A DNA stretch of 64,000 bases from Actinomycetes bacterium (GTDB lineage: Bacteria > Actinomycetota > Acidimicrobiia > Acidimicrobiales > RAAP-2): NCBI GenBank assembly GCA_021782915.1, contig JAJXUK010000007.1, forward strand, positions 1 through 64,000. Reading direction: 5' to 3'. The notes beneath the pieces were generated by a model. The model did not search any database. It was given only the letters and a program-made list of their open reading frames with translations, and was not told the origin of the DNA. The position numbers and the translations under genes are program-made. Shown here in pieces: positions 56,311-64,000 of the stretch (within the stretch, counting starts at the first letter, position 1; every line of letters starts with the position of its first letter).

Positions 56311-59202
56311 TCAGCCCTTGGCCGCGAGGGCCTTCTGGGCCAACTCGAGGGCGTGATGCATCGCCTCGACGTCCAATTGGTACTGGCCGAGCTGGCCGTT
56401 GGCGAGCGCGGACTGGGCGGACGTCCACGCATTCGCGGCCTGTTGCAGGTACTGGGCCACCGAGGTGTTCGGGCTCGGCCCGCTCGGGCCGCTGGGCGTG
56501 CTGGGCGTGCCGGAAGAGACGTTGGCGCCCAGGACGCTCGACAGGGCCCCCGCGAGCGTCGGCGAGATCGCCACGTCCTGGTTGAAGACGGCGATGACGT
56601 ACTTGAGCTGGGGCATCGGGTTCGACGTTGACTCCACGTAGAGCGGACGGATGTAGAGCACGCTCTGATCCAGCGGCACTATCAGGTTGTTGCCAAGCAG
56701 GACCTGGGAGCCGTGCTGGTCCAGCAACGTGATGGTCGAAGAGACCGTGGCGTTCTCCTGGATCTGCGAGTCAGCCTGGACCGGGCCGATCACGAGGCTC
56801 GCGCGCGGCGTCTCGTAGACGTTCAGCTGGCCGTAGTTGTTCGGATTGCTCGTGGCCATCAGGAACGCCGTGAGGCCCTGCACGGTCGACGAGTTGCCCG
56901 CCGGCACGTAGGCAATCGACTCGAGCAGTTGCTGTTTGCTCGTGTTGGGCAGGGCCCCGACCTGGAAGATAGGGCTCATCGGCGACAGCGTGGAGGAGAC
57001 GATGCTGCCCGCCGCGTTGGTCACCGCGGTCTGGTTGAGCGACTGGCTGGGGGTACCCGCACCGGTGGTCGGCGACACCTGCCAGCGGTCCGAAGCGGTG
57101 TAGAACGCGGTCGCATTGGTGATGTGGTAGTGACCTAGCTCGGCCGCCTGCACGCTGAAGAGGTCCACCGGGTAGCGCATGTGGCTGAGCAGCTCGGCCG
57201 GCATCGCGCTCATGGGCTGGAACATCCCCGGGAAGGCCGCGCGATAGGCCTTCAGGATGGGGTCGTTGGGGTCGGCGGCGTAGAACTTCATCGAGCCGGT
57301 GTAGGCGTTGATGACCACCTTCACCGAGTCGCGCACGTAGTTGAAGCTGTAGGGCAGGCCGCCTTCGTTGACGTTGAGCCCCGAGGCGTTCTGACTGTAC
57401 GGGTACTGGTCCGTGGTGGTGAAGCCATCGAGCACGTACTGAATCGTGCCGTCGGCGATCACCGGGTAGGCCTCAGAGTTGAACGTAAGGAACGGCGCGG
57501 CCTTCTGGGCCATCGCGCGCACGTCGCGCACGAACATCACGCGACTGTTCGAGGTGATCTGATTCGAGATGAGGAAATTGAAGTCCCCCAGGCGCAGCGC
57601 CAGGGCCAAGCGCGTGAGCAGCCCGCCCACCCGAACGCCCCCCGTGGAGCTGTAGTGCGACTCCACGGGCTGACCCGCGTTGGGTCCCGACGTGACCTGG
57701 AAGTCCAGTTCCGGCTGCTTGGTGTTGGCCACCACCCAGCCGGTGTTGTGCAGACCGAAGTAGATGTCGGGCTGCGTGAGCACCGGCATCCCGTTGCTCG
57801 AACTCGGCGGCACGTTGGAGACCACCAGGACCGGGTTGCCGGTCTTGGGGTCGACCTGGTTGGCCGCCACGACGGCCGCACCGATGCCGTGGGTGTACTG
57901 CAGGTGATTGTTCACCCAGGACGGCGAGGGCAGGTTGGCCGGATTGAGCTGGCGCGCGCCGATCAGCACCGGGGTGAGCGTGCCGTTCACCATGTAGCGG
58001 TCCACCGCGAGGGCGGTGAACGTGTAGTACGAGCGGATGGACTGACGCCGCGTCACCGTGGCCAGAGCGATATTGCTGGCCGGATCCCAGAGGCGGATGT
58101 TCGCGAGGGTCGCCTTGTCGGAGTTGATCTGCTTCTGGCTGATCGTGGTCGCCCCCGCAAAGGTGTGGTACTCGACCTTGTCGAGTCCGTAGGCGGCCCG
58201 CGTGGCCTCGATGTTGCGCTGGATGTAGGGCGCCTCGAGGGTGCCCTGATTCGGGCTGACCTTGAGCGCCTGGAGGATCGTCGGGTAGAGCACGCCGATC
58301 ACCAACGCCACGAAGGCCCAGAGCCCGACCGCCAGCAGCGGCAGAGACCAGCCACGCATCCGCACGTTGGCCAGGAGGATGCCCGTCGCGGCCAGCGAGA
58401 GATAGAAGAGGATCGTCAAGGCGGGCATGCGCGCGTGCACGTCGGTGTAGCCCGCGCCCTGGACGTAGCCGTTGGTCGAGTTGACGAGTTCCCACTTGGC
58501 GATCACGTAGCCGGCGGCCTTCATCAGCGCGATGCCGGCGCCGATCACCGAAAGGTGCGCCTTGACGCGCGGGACCACTCGTGGGCTCACGCGCGTGGCG
58601 CGGATGCCGCCGTTGAGGTAGTGAAAACCGGTGGTGACGATCAGGATCACCACGAGGGCCACGAGCAGCCACGTCACGATGAACTGCACGAAGGGCAGCG
58701 TGAAGACGTAGAAGCTGACGTCCTTGTGAAAGACCGGGTCCGTCACGTGGAAGGGCTGGCTGTTGGCAAAGAGCAGGTACTTGTTCCACTCACCCGTCGC
58801 GTTGAGTCCCGCGACGATGGCCATCACGAAGGCGATCAGTGCGTAGATGCGCCCAGCGTGGGGCCGCACGGCGTTCTGGAATCGCCGCACGAGCTCGTCC
58901 TCGGGCTCGAAACTCAGCTCGCGCGCCCCGAAGCGATCAGTGAGCAGGAGATTCACCCACATGAGCGCGAAGAAGATGGCCCCGAACACGAGACCGAGGC
59001 CCACCTTGATGAAGAAGAGCGTCGAGAAGACGTTGGACAGGCCCACCGAGGAGAACCACATCTGGTCCGTCCAGAGCAGCGCGACGCTGCGCAGTGACAG
59101 GAACCCGATGACGATCAGGACGATCAGGGCGGTGATGACGACCCGGCGTGACAGGCGACCGAGACGCCGCGGGCGGGGGGTCGCGTCAGAGGGGCTGCGC
59201 AC
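56311..59202 (-). CDS. UPF0182-family membrane protein
   Basis: 963 aa; N-terminal TMs, LWTDQMWFSSVGLSNVFSTLFFIKVGLGLVFG, WVNNHLQYTHGIG. Confidence 0.93.
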   Translation of the reverse strand: MRSPSDATPRPRRLGRLSRRVVITALIVLIVIGFLSLRSVALLWTDQMWFSSVGLSNVFSTLFFIKVGLGLVFGAIFFALMWVNLLLTDRFGARELSFEPEDELVRRFQNAVRPHAGRIYALIAFVMAIVAGLNATGEWNKYLLFANSQPFHVTDPVFHKDVSFYVFTLPFVQFIVTWLLVALVVILIVTTGFHYLNGGIRATRVSPRVVPRVKAHLSVIGAGIALMKAAGYVIAKWELVNSTNGYVQGAGYTDVHARMPALTILFYLSLAATGILLANVRMRGWSLPLLAVGLWAFVALVIGVLYPTILQALKVSPNQGTLEAPYIQRNIEATRAAYGLDKVEYHTFAGATTISQKQINSDKATLANIRLWDPASNIALATVTRRQSIRSYYTFTALAVDRYMVNGTLTPVLIGARQLNPANLPSPSWVNNHLQYTHGIGAAVVAANQVDPKTGNPVLVVSNVPPSSSNGMPVLTQPDIYFGLHNTGWVVANTKQPELDFQVTSGPNAGQPVESHYSSTGGVRVGGLLTRLALALRLGDFNFLISNQITSNSRVMFVRDVRAMAQKAAPFLTFNSEAYPVIADGTIQYVLDGFTTTDQYPYSQNASGLNVNEGGLPYSFNYVRDSVKVVINAYTGSMKFYAADPNDPILKAYRAAFPGMFQPMSAMPAELLSHMRYPVDLFSVQAAELGHYHITNATAFYTASDRWQVSPTTGAGTPSQSLNQTAVTNAAGSIVSSTLSPMSPIFQVGALPNTSKQQLLESIAYVPAGNSSTVQGLTAFLMATSNPNNYGQLNVYETPRASLVIGPVQADSQIQENATVSSTITLLDQHGSQVLLGNNLIVPLDQSVLYIRPLYVESTSNPMPQLKYVIAVFNQDVAISPTLAGALSSVLGANVSSGTPSTPSGPSGPSPNTSVAQYLQQAANAWTSAQSALANGQLGQYQLDVEAMHHALELAQKALAAKG

Positions 59203-59221
59203 GCCGAGAGCCTAGGGCCTC

Positions 59222-60937
59222 TTAGGCGGGCACGATGGCGCAGGCGCAACCCGCGTGCAGCGGCGGGTACGCCGCGCCCGAGGGAAAGCTCAACCCCGAC
59301 TCGCGCACGCCGGCCGCCGCGTCCAGGGCGCACGCGTCACACGGCGGGTCCCCGGGAGCGACCAGGAAGCGCACGGGGCGCCCGGTGGCGGCCGCGGCGA
59401 CGCCGATGTGGAAGGCGCGCCGCGCCGCGTCGGCGCACAGACGCTCCACGCGCGCGCCGCGCCACTCCTTGTACGCCGTGTTGACGGCCTCCTGTGGGTC
59501 GGCGTGACCGTCGGCCAGGATGCGCCGGCGCAACGCGAGCACCACGGTCACGGCGAGGTCGGCCGCGCAGTCCACGAGCGGCGCGCGTCCGGCGCTGCCC
59601 CCCGCCGCCCCGGTCTCGTCGAAGGCGAACTGGGCGCCCGCGGCGGCCGCATCAGCGAGCGCGTCGTAGGCCGCGTCGGCGTAGCGCGCCCGCTGGGCGT
59701 GCTCGTCCTCTAACTCGGTGACGGTGATCTGCTTGTGCGAGCGAAGCCGCTCGAGCGTCACGTTCTGATCGTCCTGCAGGACCCGCTTGATCCGACGCGT
59801 CAGAACGGCCAGGGACTCCTCCAGGGACAGGTCGCGCCGCTTGAACAAGTCCCCGACCGGGGTGTCGGGCACCTCAACCTTGGGGGCGCCGCGCCGCGGC
59901 GGCTGGGCCGAGGCGCCGCGCTCCTCGAGGGTCGCCTTGCGCAGGCGCGCGAAGATCTCGTTGACCACGTCGGCACCCGACTGGTCGTCCTCGGCGGGCA
60001 GCGTCGTGGGCCCGGCAACGACCGGGGCCTCGGGAGCACTGGTCTGGACCGGCGCGGCGCTGGGCGCCGGCGCGCTCGGAGCCGGCGCGGGCGCGCCCGG
60101 CTCGGCGCTGAGCTCGGGGACCACCACGTCGGGCACGTGGCGCAAGGGCGTGCCCGCCAAGAGCTCCTCCTCGGTAGCCTCGGCCTGAGCCGGACGGAGG
60201 CGCAGCGCCTCGATCGCCGCCAGGCGCGCCGACTCGTCCGAGCCACTCAGGCCCGCCAGCAGGGTCTCGACCTCGTCACGCAGACCACCGATGTAGGCGC
60301 CCAGGTGGTCGCGCGCGGCGCGCAGCTGCTCGATCTGCATGCTCAGTGCCTTGCGCCTGATCGCCAGATCGCTCAGAACCGTCCTGCGCGCGTCGGTCGC
60401 CTGGGCCAGGATGGCCCGGCCCTGCTCGCGCGCACGCTCCACGAGAGCCTCGCCGTTGACCTTGGCCGACTCGATCAGTCGCTCGGCGGCCAGGCGCGCG
60501 TCGTGATCGATCGAGGCCGCGGACGACTCGGCCTCCGAGATGATCCCCGCCGCCCTCTCCTGGGCCTCGATCAGGTGTGCCGCCGAGCGCTGCTGGGCGT
60601 CGGCGTAGAGCTGGGTCGCTCTCTCCTGGGCCTCCGCGGTGACTCGTCCGGCCTCCTCGTGGGCCGAGCGCAGGATGGCCGCGCTCTGGGTGCCGAGGGC
60701 GCTGGCCAGCATGGACTCGTCGATGACGGGATTGGCCGCACGACGATTGGCCTCGGAGAGGTGATCCTGGAGCTCGCGAACGCGCTGCTCGAGGTGGGCC
60801 ATCTCGCGCGAGACCGACTCGAGGTGCAGGCGCACCTCCTGCGGGTCAAGACCACCCTTGCGCACCGTGGCGAAGGTGACGCGGGCGACCTCGGAAGATG
60901 TCTGGCGCGTAGTCGACAGGATCCGGCGATCGTCCAT
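59222..60937 (-). CDS. DivIVA-like coiled-coil protein with C-terminal SPP1 gp7-like Cys/His motif
   Basis: N-term VTFATVRKGGLDPQEVRLHLESVSREMAHLEQRVRELQDHL; C-term GDPPCDACALDAAAG...PPLHAGCACAIVPA. Confidence 0.75.
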   Translation of the reverse strand: MDDRRILSTTRQTSSEVARVTFATVRKGGLDPQEVRLHLESVSREMAHLEQRVRELQDHLSEANRRAANPVIDESMLASALGTQSAAILRSAHEEAGRVTAEAQERATQLYADAQQRSAAHLIEAQERAAGIISEAESSAASIDHDARLAAERLIESAKVNGEALVERAREQGRAILAQATDARRTVLSDLAIRRKALSMQIEQLRAARDHLGAYIGGLRDEVETLLAGLSGSDESARLAAIEALRLRPAQAEATEEELLAGTPLRHVPDVVVPELSAEPGAPAPAPSAPAPSAAPVQTSAPEAPVVAGPTTLPAEDDQSGADVVNEIFARLRKATLEERGASAQPPRRGAPKVEVPDTPVGDLFKRRDLSLEESLAVLTRRIKRVLQDDQNVTLERLRSHKQITVTELEDEHAQRARYADAAYDALADAAAAGAQFAFDETGAAGGSAGRAPLVDCAADLAVTVVLALRRRILADGHADPQEAVNTAYKEWRGARVERLCADAARRAFHIGVAAAATGRPVRFLVAPGDPPCDACALDAAAGVRESGLSFPSGAAYPPLHAGCACAIVPA

Positions 60938-60975
60938 TCTCACAAGACTACGGCGTGGCGAACGGGCGACGAAGA

Positions 60976-62097
60976 TTACCGGGGCGCACTCAGTGGCACC
61001 GGCGCGGCCCCACCGAGGGCCCGTAGGTCGGCCAGGGCCTGGCGCAGGCTGTTCACGCCGAGCACCTTCAGGCCGGCCGGCGCGGCCGAGCGGGCCGTGG
61101 CCACCTCGACACTCGGCACGAGGAACACGCTCGCGCCAGCGCGGGCCACCGCCACCGTCTTCTCCGCCACGCCGCCCACGTCGCCCACCGCGCCATTCAT
61201 CGCGATCGTGCCGGTCGCGGCGATGACGTGGTGACCGGTCAGCGAGCCGGCGCTGAGGCGGTCGATGAGGGCCAGGGTCATGGCCAGCCCCGCCGAGGGC
61301 CCGCCGATGGAGCTGGTGTCGACGCGAATCGTGCCGGGCAGCCTCGCGTGCAGGGCGTTCTCCAGGGCGATACCCAGATAGGAGCGGTCCGGTCCGGTGA
61401 CGCCGGGACAGGACGAGGCCCCCAGGGACGACGAGGCCCTCGTCACGAGGGAGATCGTGCGCGCGCTCGAGTAGCTGAGCGCCCCGCTCGCGCCGATACG
61501 CGCCACGTCGACGCCCAGGTGCACGGTGCTGCCGGGCGCGAGCGCGTGCACGACGCTGACCAGTGAGCACGCGTTGCGAACCGCCCGCCCGTTCACCCGA
61601 ACGATTCGGTCGGCCACGTGCAGGTGCCCGAAGGCCGGCGACGAGGCCACCACGGCCGTCACCGTGGCGCCCTGGGAGGTCACCGGCACCCGCCAGCCCA
61701 GGGCGCGCAGGGCCGCCACCTCGGCGGCCAGCTTGGAGTCGGCCATCTCGAGGTAGCCCTGAGCCTCGATCTGACTCGTCGGCACTCCCGGCTCCACCAG
61801 GGCCGAGGCCGGCACGAACTCGACGTGCGACTGCAGGTGCATCGTGAGCCACCGCCAGAGGTTGAGCGAGGAGAGATAGACGTCCGTGAGCATGATCGTG
61901 TCGCGGTGCGTGTCGGTCTTAAGGCCCGTCACGCTGATGAGCGGGGCCACCGGGCGAGCGTCACCGGGCGTGAGCGCGTAGTACGGCACGCTCCAGTACT
62001 GGCCGAGCAGGAAGAGTCCCACCAGCACGAGCAAGCCCACCAGGACTCGCGGGCGCACCCACGGACGCCGAGCAGGTGGTGGAATGGTCTCGTGCAC
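60976..62097 (-). CDS. YlbL-type PDZ-S16 (Lon-like) serine protease
   Basis: PDZ region HVADRIVRVNGRAV; S16 motif IGGPSAGLAMTLALIDRL, TGTIAMNGAVGDVGGVAEKTVAVARAGASVFLVP. Confidence 0.9.
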   Translation of the reverse strand: MHETIPPPARRPWVRPRVLVGLLVLVGLFLLGQYWSVPYYALTPGDARPVAPLISVTGLKTDTHRDTIMLTDVYLSSLNLWRWLTMHLQSHVEFVPASALVEPGVPTSQIEAQGYLEMADSKLAAEVAALRALGWRVPVTSQGATVTAVVASSPAFGHLHVADRIVRVNGRAVRNACSLVSVVHALAPGSTVHLGVDVARIGASGALSYSSARTISLVTRASSSLGASSCPGVTGPDRSYLGIALENALHARLPGTIRVDTSSIGGPSAGLAMTLALIDRLSAGSLTGHHVIAATGTIAMNGAVGDVGGVAEKTVAVARAGASVFLVPSVEVATARSAAPAGLKVLGVNSLRQALADLRALGGAAPVPLSAPR

Positions 62098-62706
62098 GCG
62101 GGCCCCACGCTACCGGAGCCGACCCCCGAGTCGATAGTGCGGGCCGGCGCCAGCCACGACGAGGCGAGCCTCGAGCTCATACGAGACGCCCTCGTGGCTC
62201 CCGCGGCGCGCCTGCGAGTGCTCGCTCTGCGGGCCGCGCGCCAGCGCGACGCCCTCGCTCAGGCCGAGTGGGCGCGTGCTCTGAGCGACAGCGATCCGGC
62301 CGTGCGCCGCGAAGCCCTCGTCCTGCTCGCGCGCGGAGCCTGGAGCCCGGCGCTGGGCGATCTCGTTCTGTCGGCCCTGGGCGATGAGGACCCGCTGGTG
62401 GTGGACGCGGCCGCCTTCGCCCTCGGCGAGCACCCCGACGCGCGCTTCGTGCCGGGCCTGCTCAACAGCGCCCATCACGAGGACCCGCGCTGCCGCGAGG
62501 CCGTCGTGGCCGCCCTCGGGGCCATCGGTGACGAGCGTGCTCTGCCCAGCATCATCGCCGCGCTGGGTGACAAGGCCCCGGTGCGCCGGCGCGCCGTGGT
62601 GGCCCTCGCCAACTTCGAGGGTCCCGAGGTCGACGAGGCGCTCGCGCGAGCCCTCCAGGACCGCGACTGGCAGGTGCGCGCCGCGGCCGAGCAGCTGGGC
62701 AACTAG
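62092..62706 (+). CDS. HEAT-repeat protein
   Basis: Repeats such as RALSDSDPAVRREALVLLARG, CREAVVAALGAIGDERALPSIIAALGDKAPVRRRAVVALANF. Confidence 0.75.
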   Translation: MHAGPTLPEPTPESIVRAGASHDEASLELIRDALVAPAARLRVLALRAARQRDALAQAEWARALSDSDPAVRREALVLLARGAWSPALGDLVLSALGDEDPLVVDAAAFALGEHPDARFVPGLLNSAHHEDPRCREAVVAALGAIGDERALPSIIAALGDKAPVRRRAVVALANFEGPEVDEALARALQDRDWQVRAAAEQLGN

Positions 62707-63707
62707 CGGTCCGCGTCGCGAAAGAGTGCGTACAGCGAGGACATCTCCTCGAGGCACATCTGCAGGCCGCGAACCACGACGAGCTCTGGCTCGCTGGCCA
62801 CGCGCACGTCGACGCCGGTCTTGGACTCGAGCAGCTCGGGCAGGTCCCTCAGGCGCGCCAGGCCACCGCTGAGGGTCATGCCGCGCGCCGAGACGTCCTG
62901 GGACAGGTCTGGCGGAGCCTCAGCCAGCGAGTCCTGCACCATGGCCACTGTCGAGGCGAGCACGTCGCGCATGGCGTCATTGACCAGGTCCGCGCTCACC
63001 GAGATCGAGACCGGCTCGCCTCGCTCGACACCGCGCGCGGGCACCTCCTCGCTGCGCCCCGACGTGCGCCCCAGGGCCGAGGCCAGCGAGATCTTGAGCA
63101 TCTCGGCCGTCGCGGGGCCCACCACGGCGCCGTAGCGGTGCCGAATCAACGTGGCGATGGCGCCGTCGATGTCCAGGCCCCCGTGGCGGCGCACACCACG
63201 CGTGACGATGCCGCCGAGGGAGATCAGGGTGGACTCCGAGGCGCCCGCGCCCAGGACCGCCACGGCCGAGCCAATGGGGTCCTGCACGGGCATGCCCAGA
63301 CCGATCGCGCTGGCCAGTGGCGACTCGATCAGGCTGACCTCGCGCGCACCGGCCTGCACGGCGGCCTGGCGCAGGGCGCGACGCTCGATGGGCGTGGCCA
63401 GCGAGGGCACACACATCACCGCGCGCACTCGGCTGATCTTGGAGATGCCGGCGCGGTCGAAGAGCCCGGCGATGAGGCGCGCCGTCACGTCGAAGTCGAT
63501 CGTCGCGCCCTGGGCCAGTGGCCGAAAGGCCACGACGTGCCGTGAGGTCCGCGCCACCAGGTCCAACGCCCCGAAGCCCACCTCGACGACCTGGCCGGAG
63601 AGCGTGTCGATCGCCACCGTGGACGGCTCATTGAAGACGACGCCCTGCTCGGCCGTCGCCACCCGACAGAACGACGTGCCGATATCAAGCGCGACGTCGG
63701 TGGCCAT
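62703..63707 (-). CDS. MreB-like actin-fold rod-shape protein
   Basis: VALDIGTSFCRVATAEQGVVFNEPSTVAID, RAVMCVPSLATPIERRALRQAAVQAGAREVSLIESPLASAIGLGMPVQDPIGSAV. Confidence 0.88.
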   Translation of the reverse strand: MATDVALDIGTSFCRVATAEQGVVFNEPSTVAIDTLSGQVVEVGFGALDLVARTSRHVVAFRPLAQGATIDFDVTARLIAGLFDRAGISKISRVRAVMCVPSLATPIERRALRQAAVQAGAREVSLIESPLASAIGLGMPVQDPIGSAVAVLGAGASESTLISLGGIVTRGVRRHGGLDIDGAIATLIRHRYGAVVGPATAEMLKISLASALGRTSGRSEEVPARGVERGEPVSISVSADLVNDAMRDVLASTVAMVQDSLAEAPPDLSQDVSARGMTLSGGLARLRDLPELLESKTGVDVRVASEPELVVVRGLQMCLEEMSSLYALFRDADR

Positions 63708-63763
63708 TGGATCAATGCTAGAGCGACCTCCTGGCGCCCTGGTCTCGTCACTAGCCTTCGTGC

Positions 63764-64000
63764 GTGACGTGGCTCGCGCGCGCCTGGCGCAGTGTGACAG
63801 GGCGGGGCGTGGCCCCACCGCCCCAGGCGCGCACCTGGGTGCACCCCAGCGAGCTGCCGACGTTCGAGTCCCTCAGCACCCGCCACCAGGTGCGCAGCCG
63901 CTTGGCGCGCCTGCTCGCCAGCCTCATGCTCATCGCCCTGGTACTCGGCTCGGCCGTGCTGGCCTCGACCGCGCGCACGAGCCCGCCGAACCAGCCGATG
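63764..64000 (+). CDS. N-terminus of membrane-anchored protein, runs off window
   Basis: VTWLARAWRSVTGRGVAPPPQARTWVHPSELPTFESLSTRHQVRSRLARLLASLMLIALVLGSAVLAS; TM anchor. Confidence 0.5.
   Translation, partial: MTWLARAWRSVTGRGVAPPPQARTWVHPSELPTFESLSTRHQVRSRLARLLASLMLIALVLGSAVLASTARTSPPNQPM

Noticed and set aside
57181-59097. 638-aa plus-strand ORF antisense to the UPF0182 gene
   Set aside because: Low-complexity His/Arg/Asp/Glu/Val-rich translation typical of antisense frames in high-GC DNA; the opposite strand encodes a recognisable UPF0182 protein
59222-61852. Full 876-aa ORF including N-terminal 300 residues
   Set aside because: Extension overlaps the YlbL-type protease gene and is Gly/Arg-rich; MDDRRIL start at 60937 is far more plausible

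Overview
This 64 kb window is high-GC, densely coding actinobacterial chromosome. Lineage is inferred, possibly Acidimicrobiia-like, from gene content only. Most of it is housekeeping or metabolic: an amine/amino-acid catabolism block, pyrimidine salvage (NCS1 permease, PRTase, deaminase, upp), a heterodimeric ABC exporter, gdh, an Fe(III)-type ABC importer, a nearly complete his locus, a cysC/sulfotransferase pair, an ArsR-rhodanese/DsrE cluster, hsp20/hspR, a UPF0182 protein, a DivIVA-like protein, a PDZ-S16 protease and an MreB-like protein. About 48.1-51.8 kb is a gene-poor, decayed, island-like stretch next to an initiator tRNA. It holds a methyltransferase pseudogene and a mazEF module whose toxin carries an in-frame amber codon. 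The most unusual observations are: (i) two back-to-back 37-aa paralogous single-TM microproteins behind a hairpin-rich leader (11.24-11.57 kb); (ii) a DivIVA-like coiled-coil protein ending in a CxxC...PPLHxxCxC motif like that of phage SPP1 gp7/Mu gpF head proteins (59.2-60.9 kb); (iii) a HisC-HisB fusion, a contracted HisD, and a 30-bp divergent his/hisA promoter with tandem 8-bp repeats; (iv) a nested hairpin/pseudoknot-capable 5' leader abutting the start codon of an OmpA-like surface protein gene (56.15-56.24 kb). No CRISPR array, rRNA, prophage or IS element was recognised. All family names are read from protein motifs without database searches.
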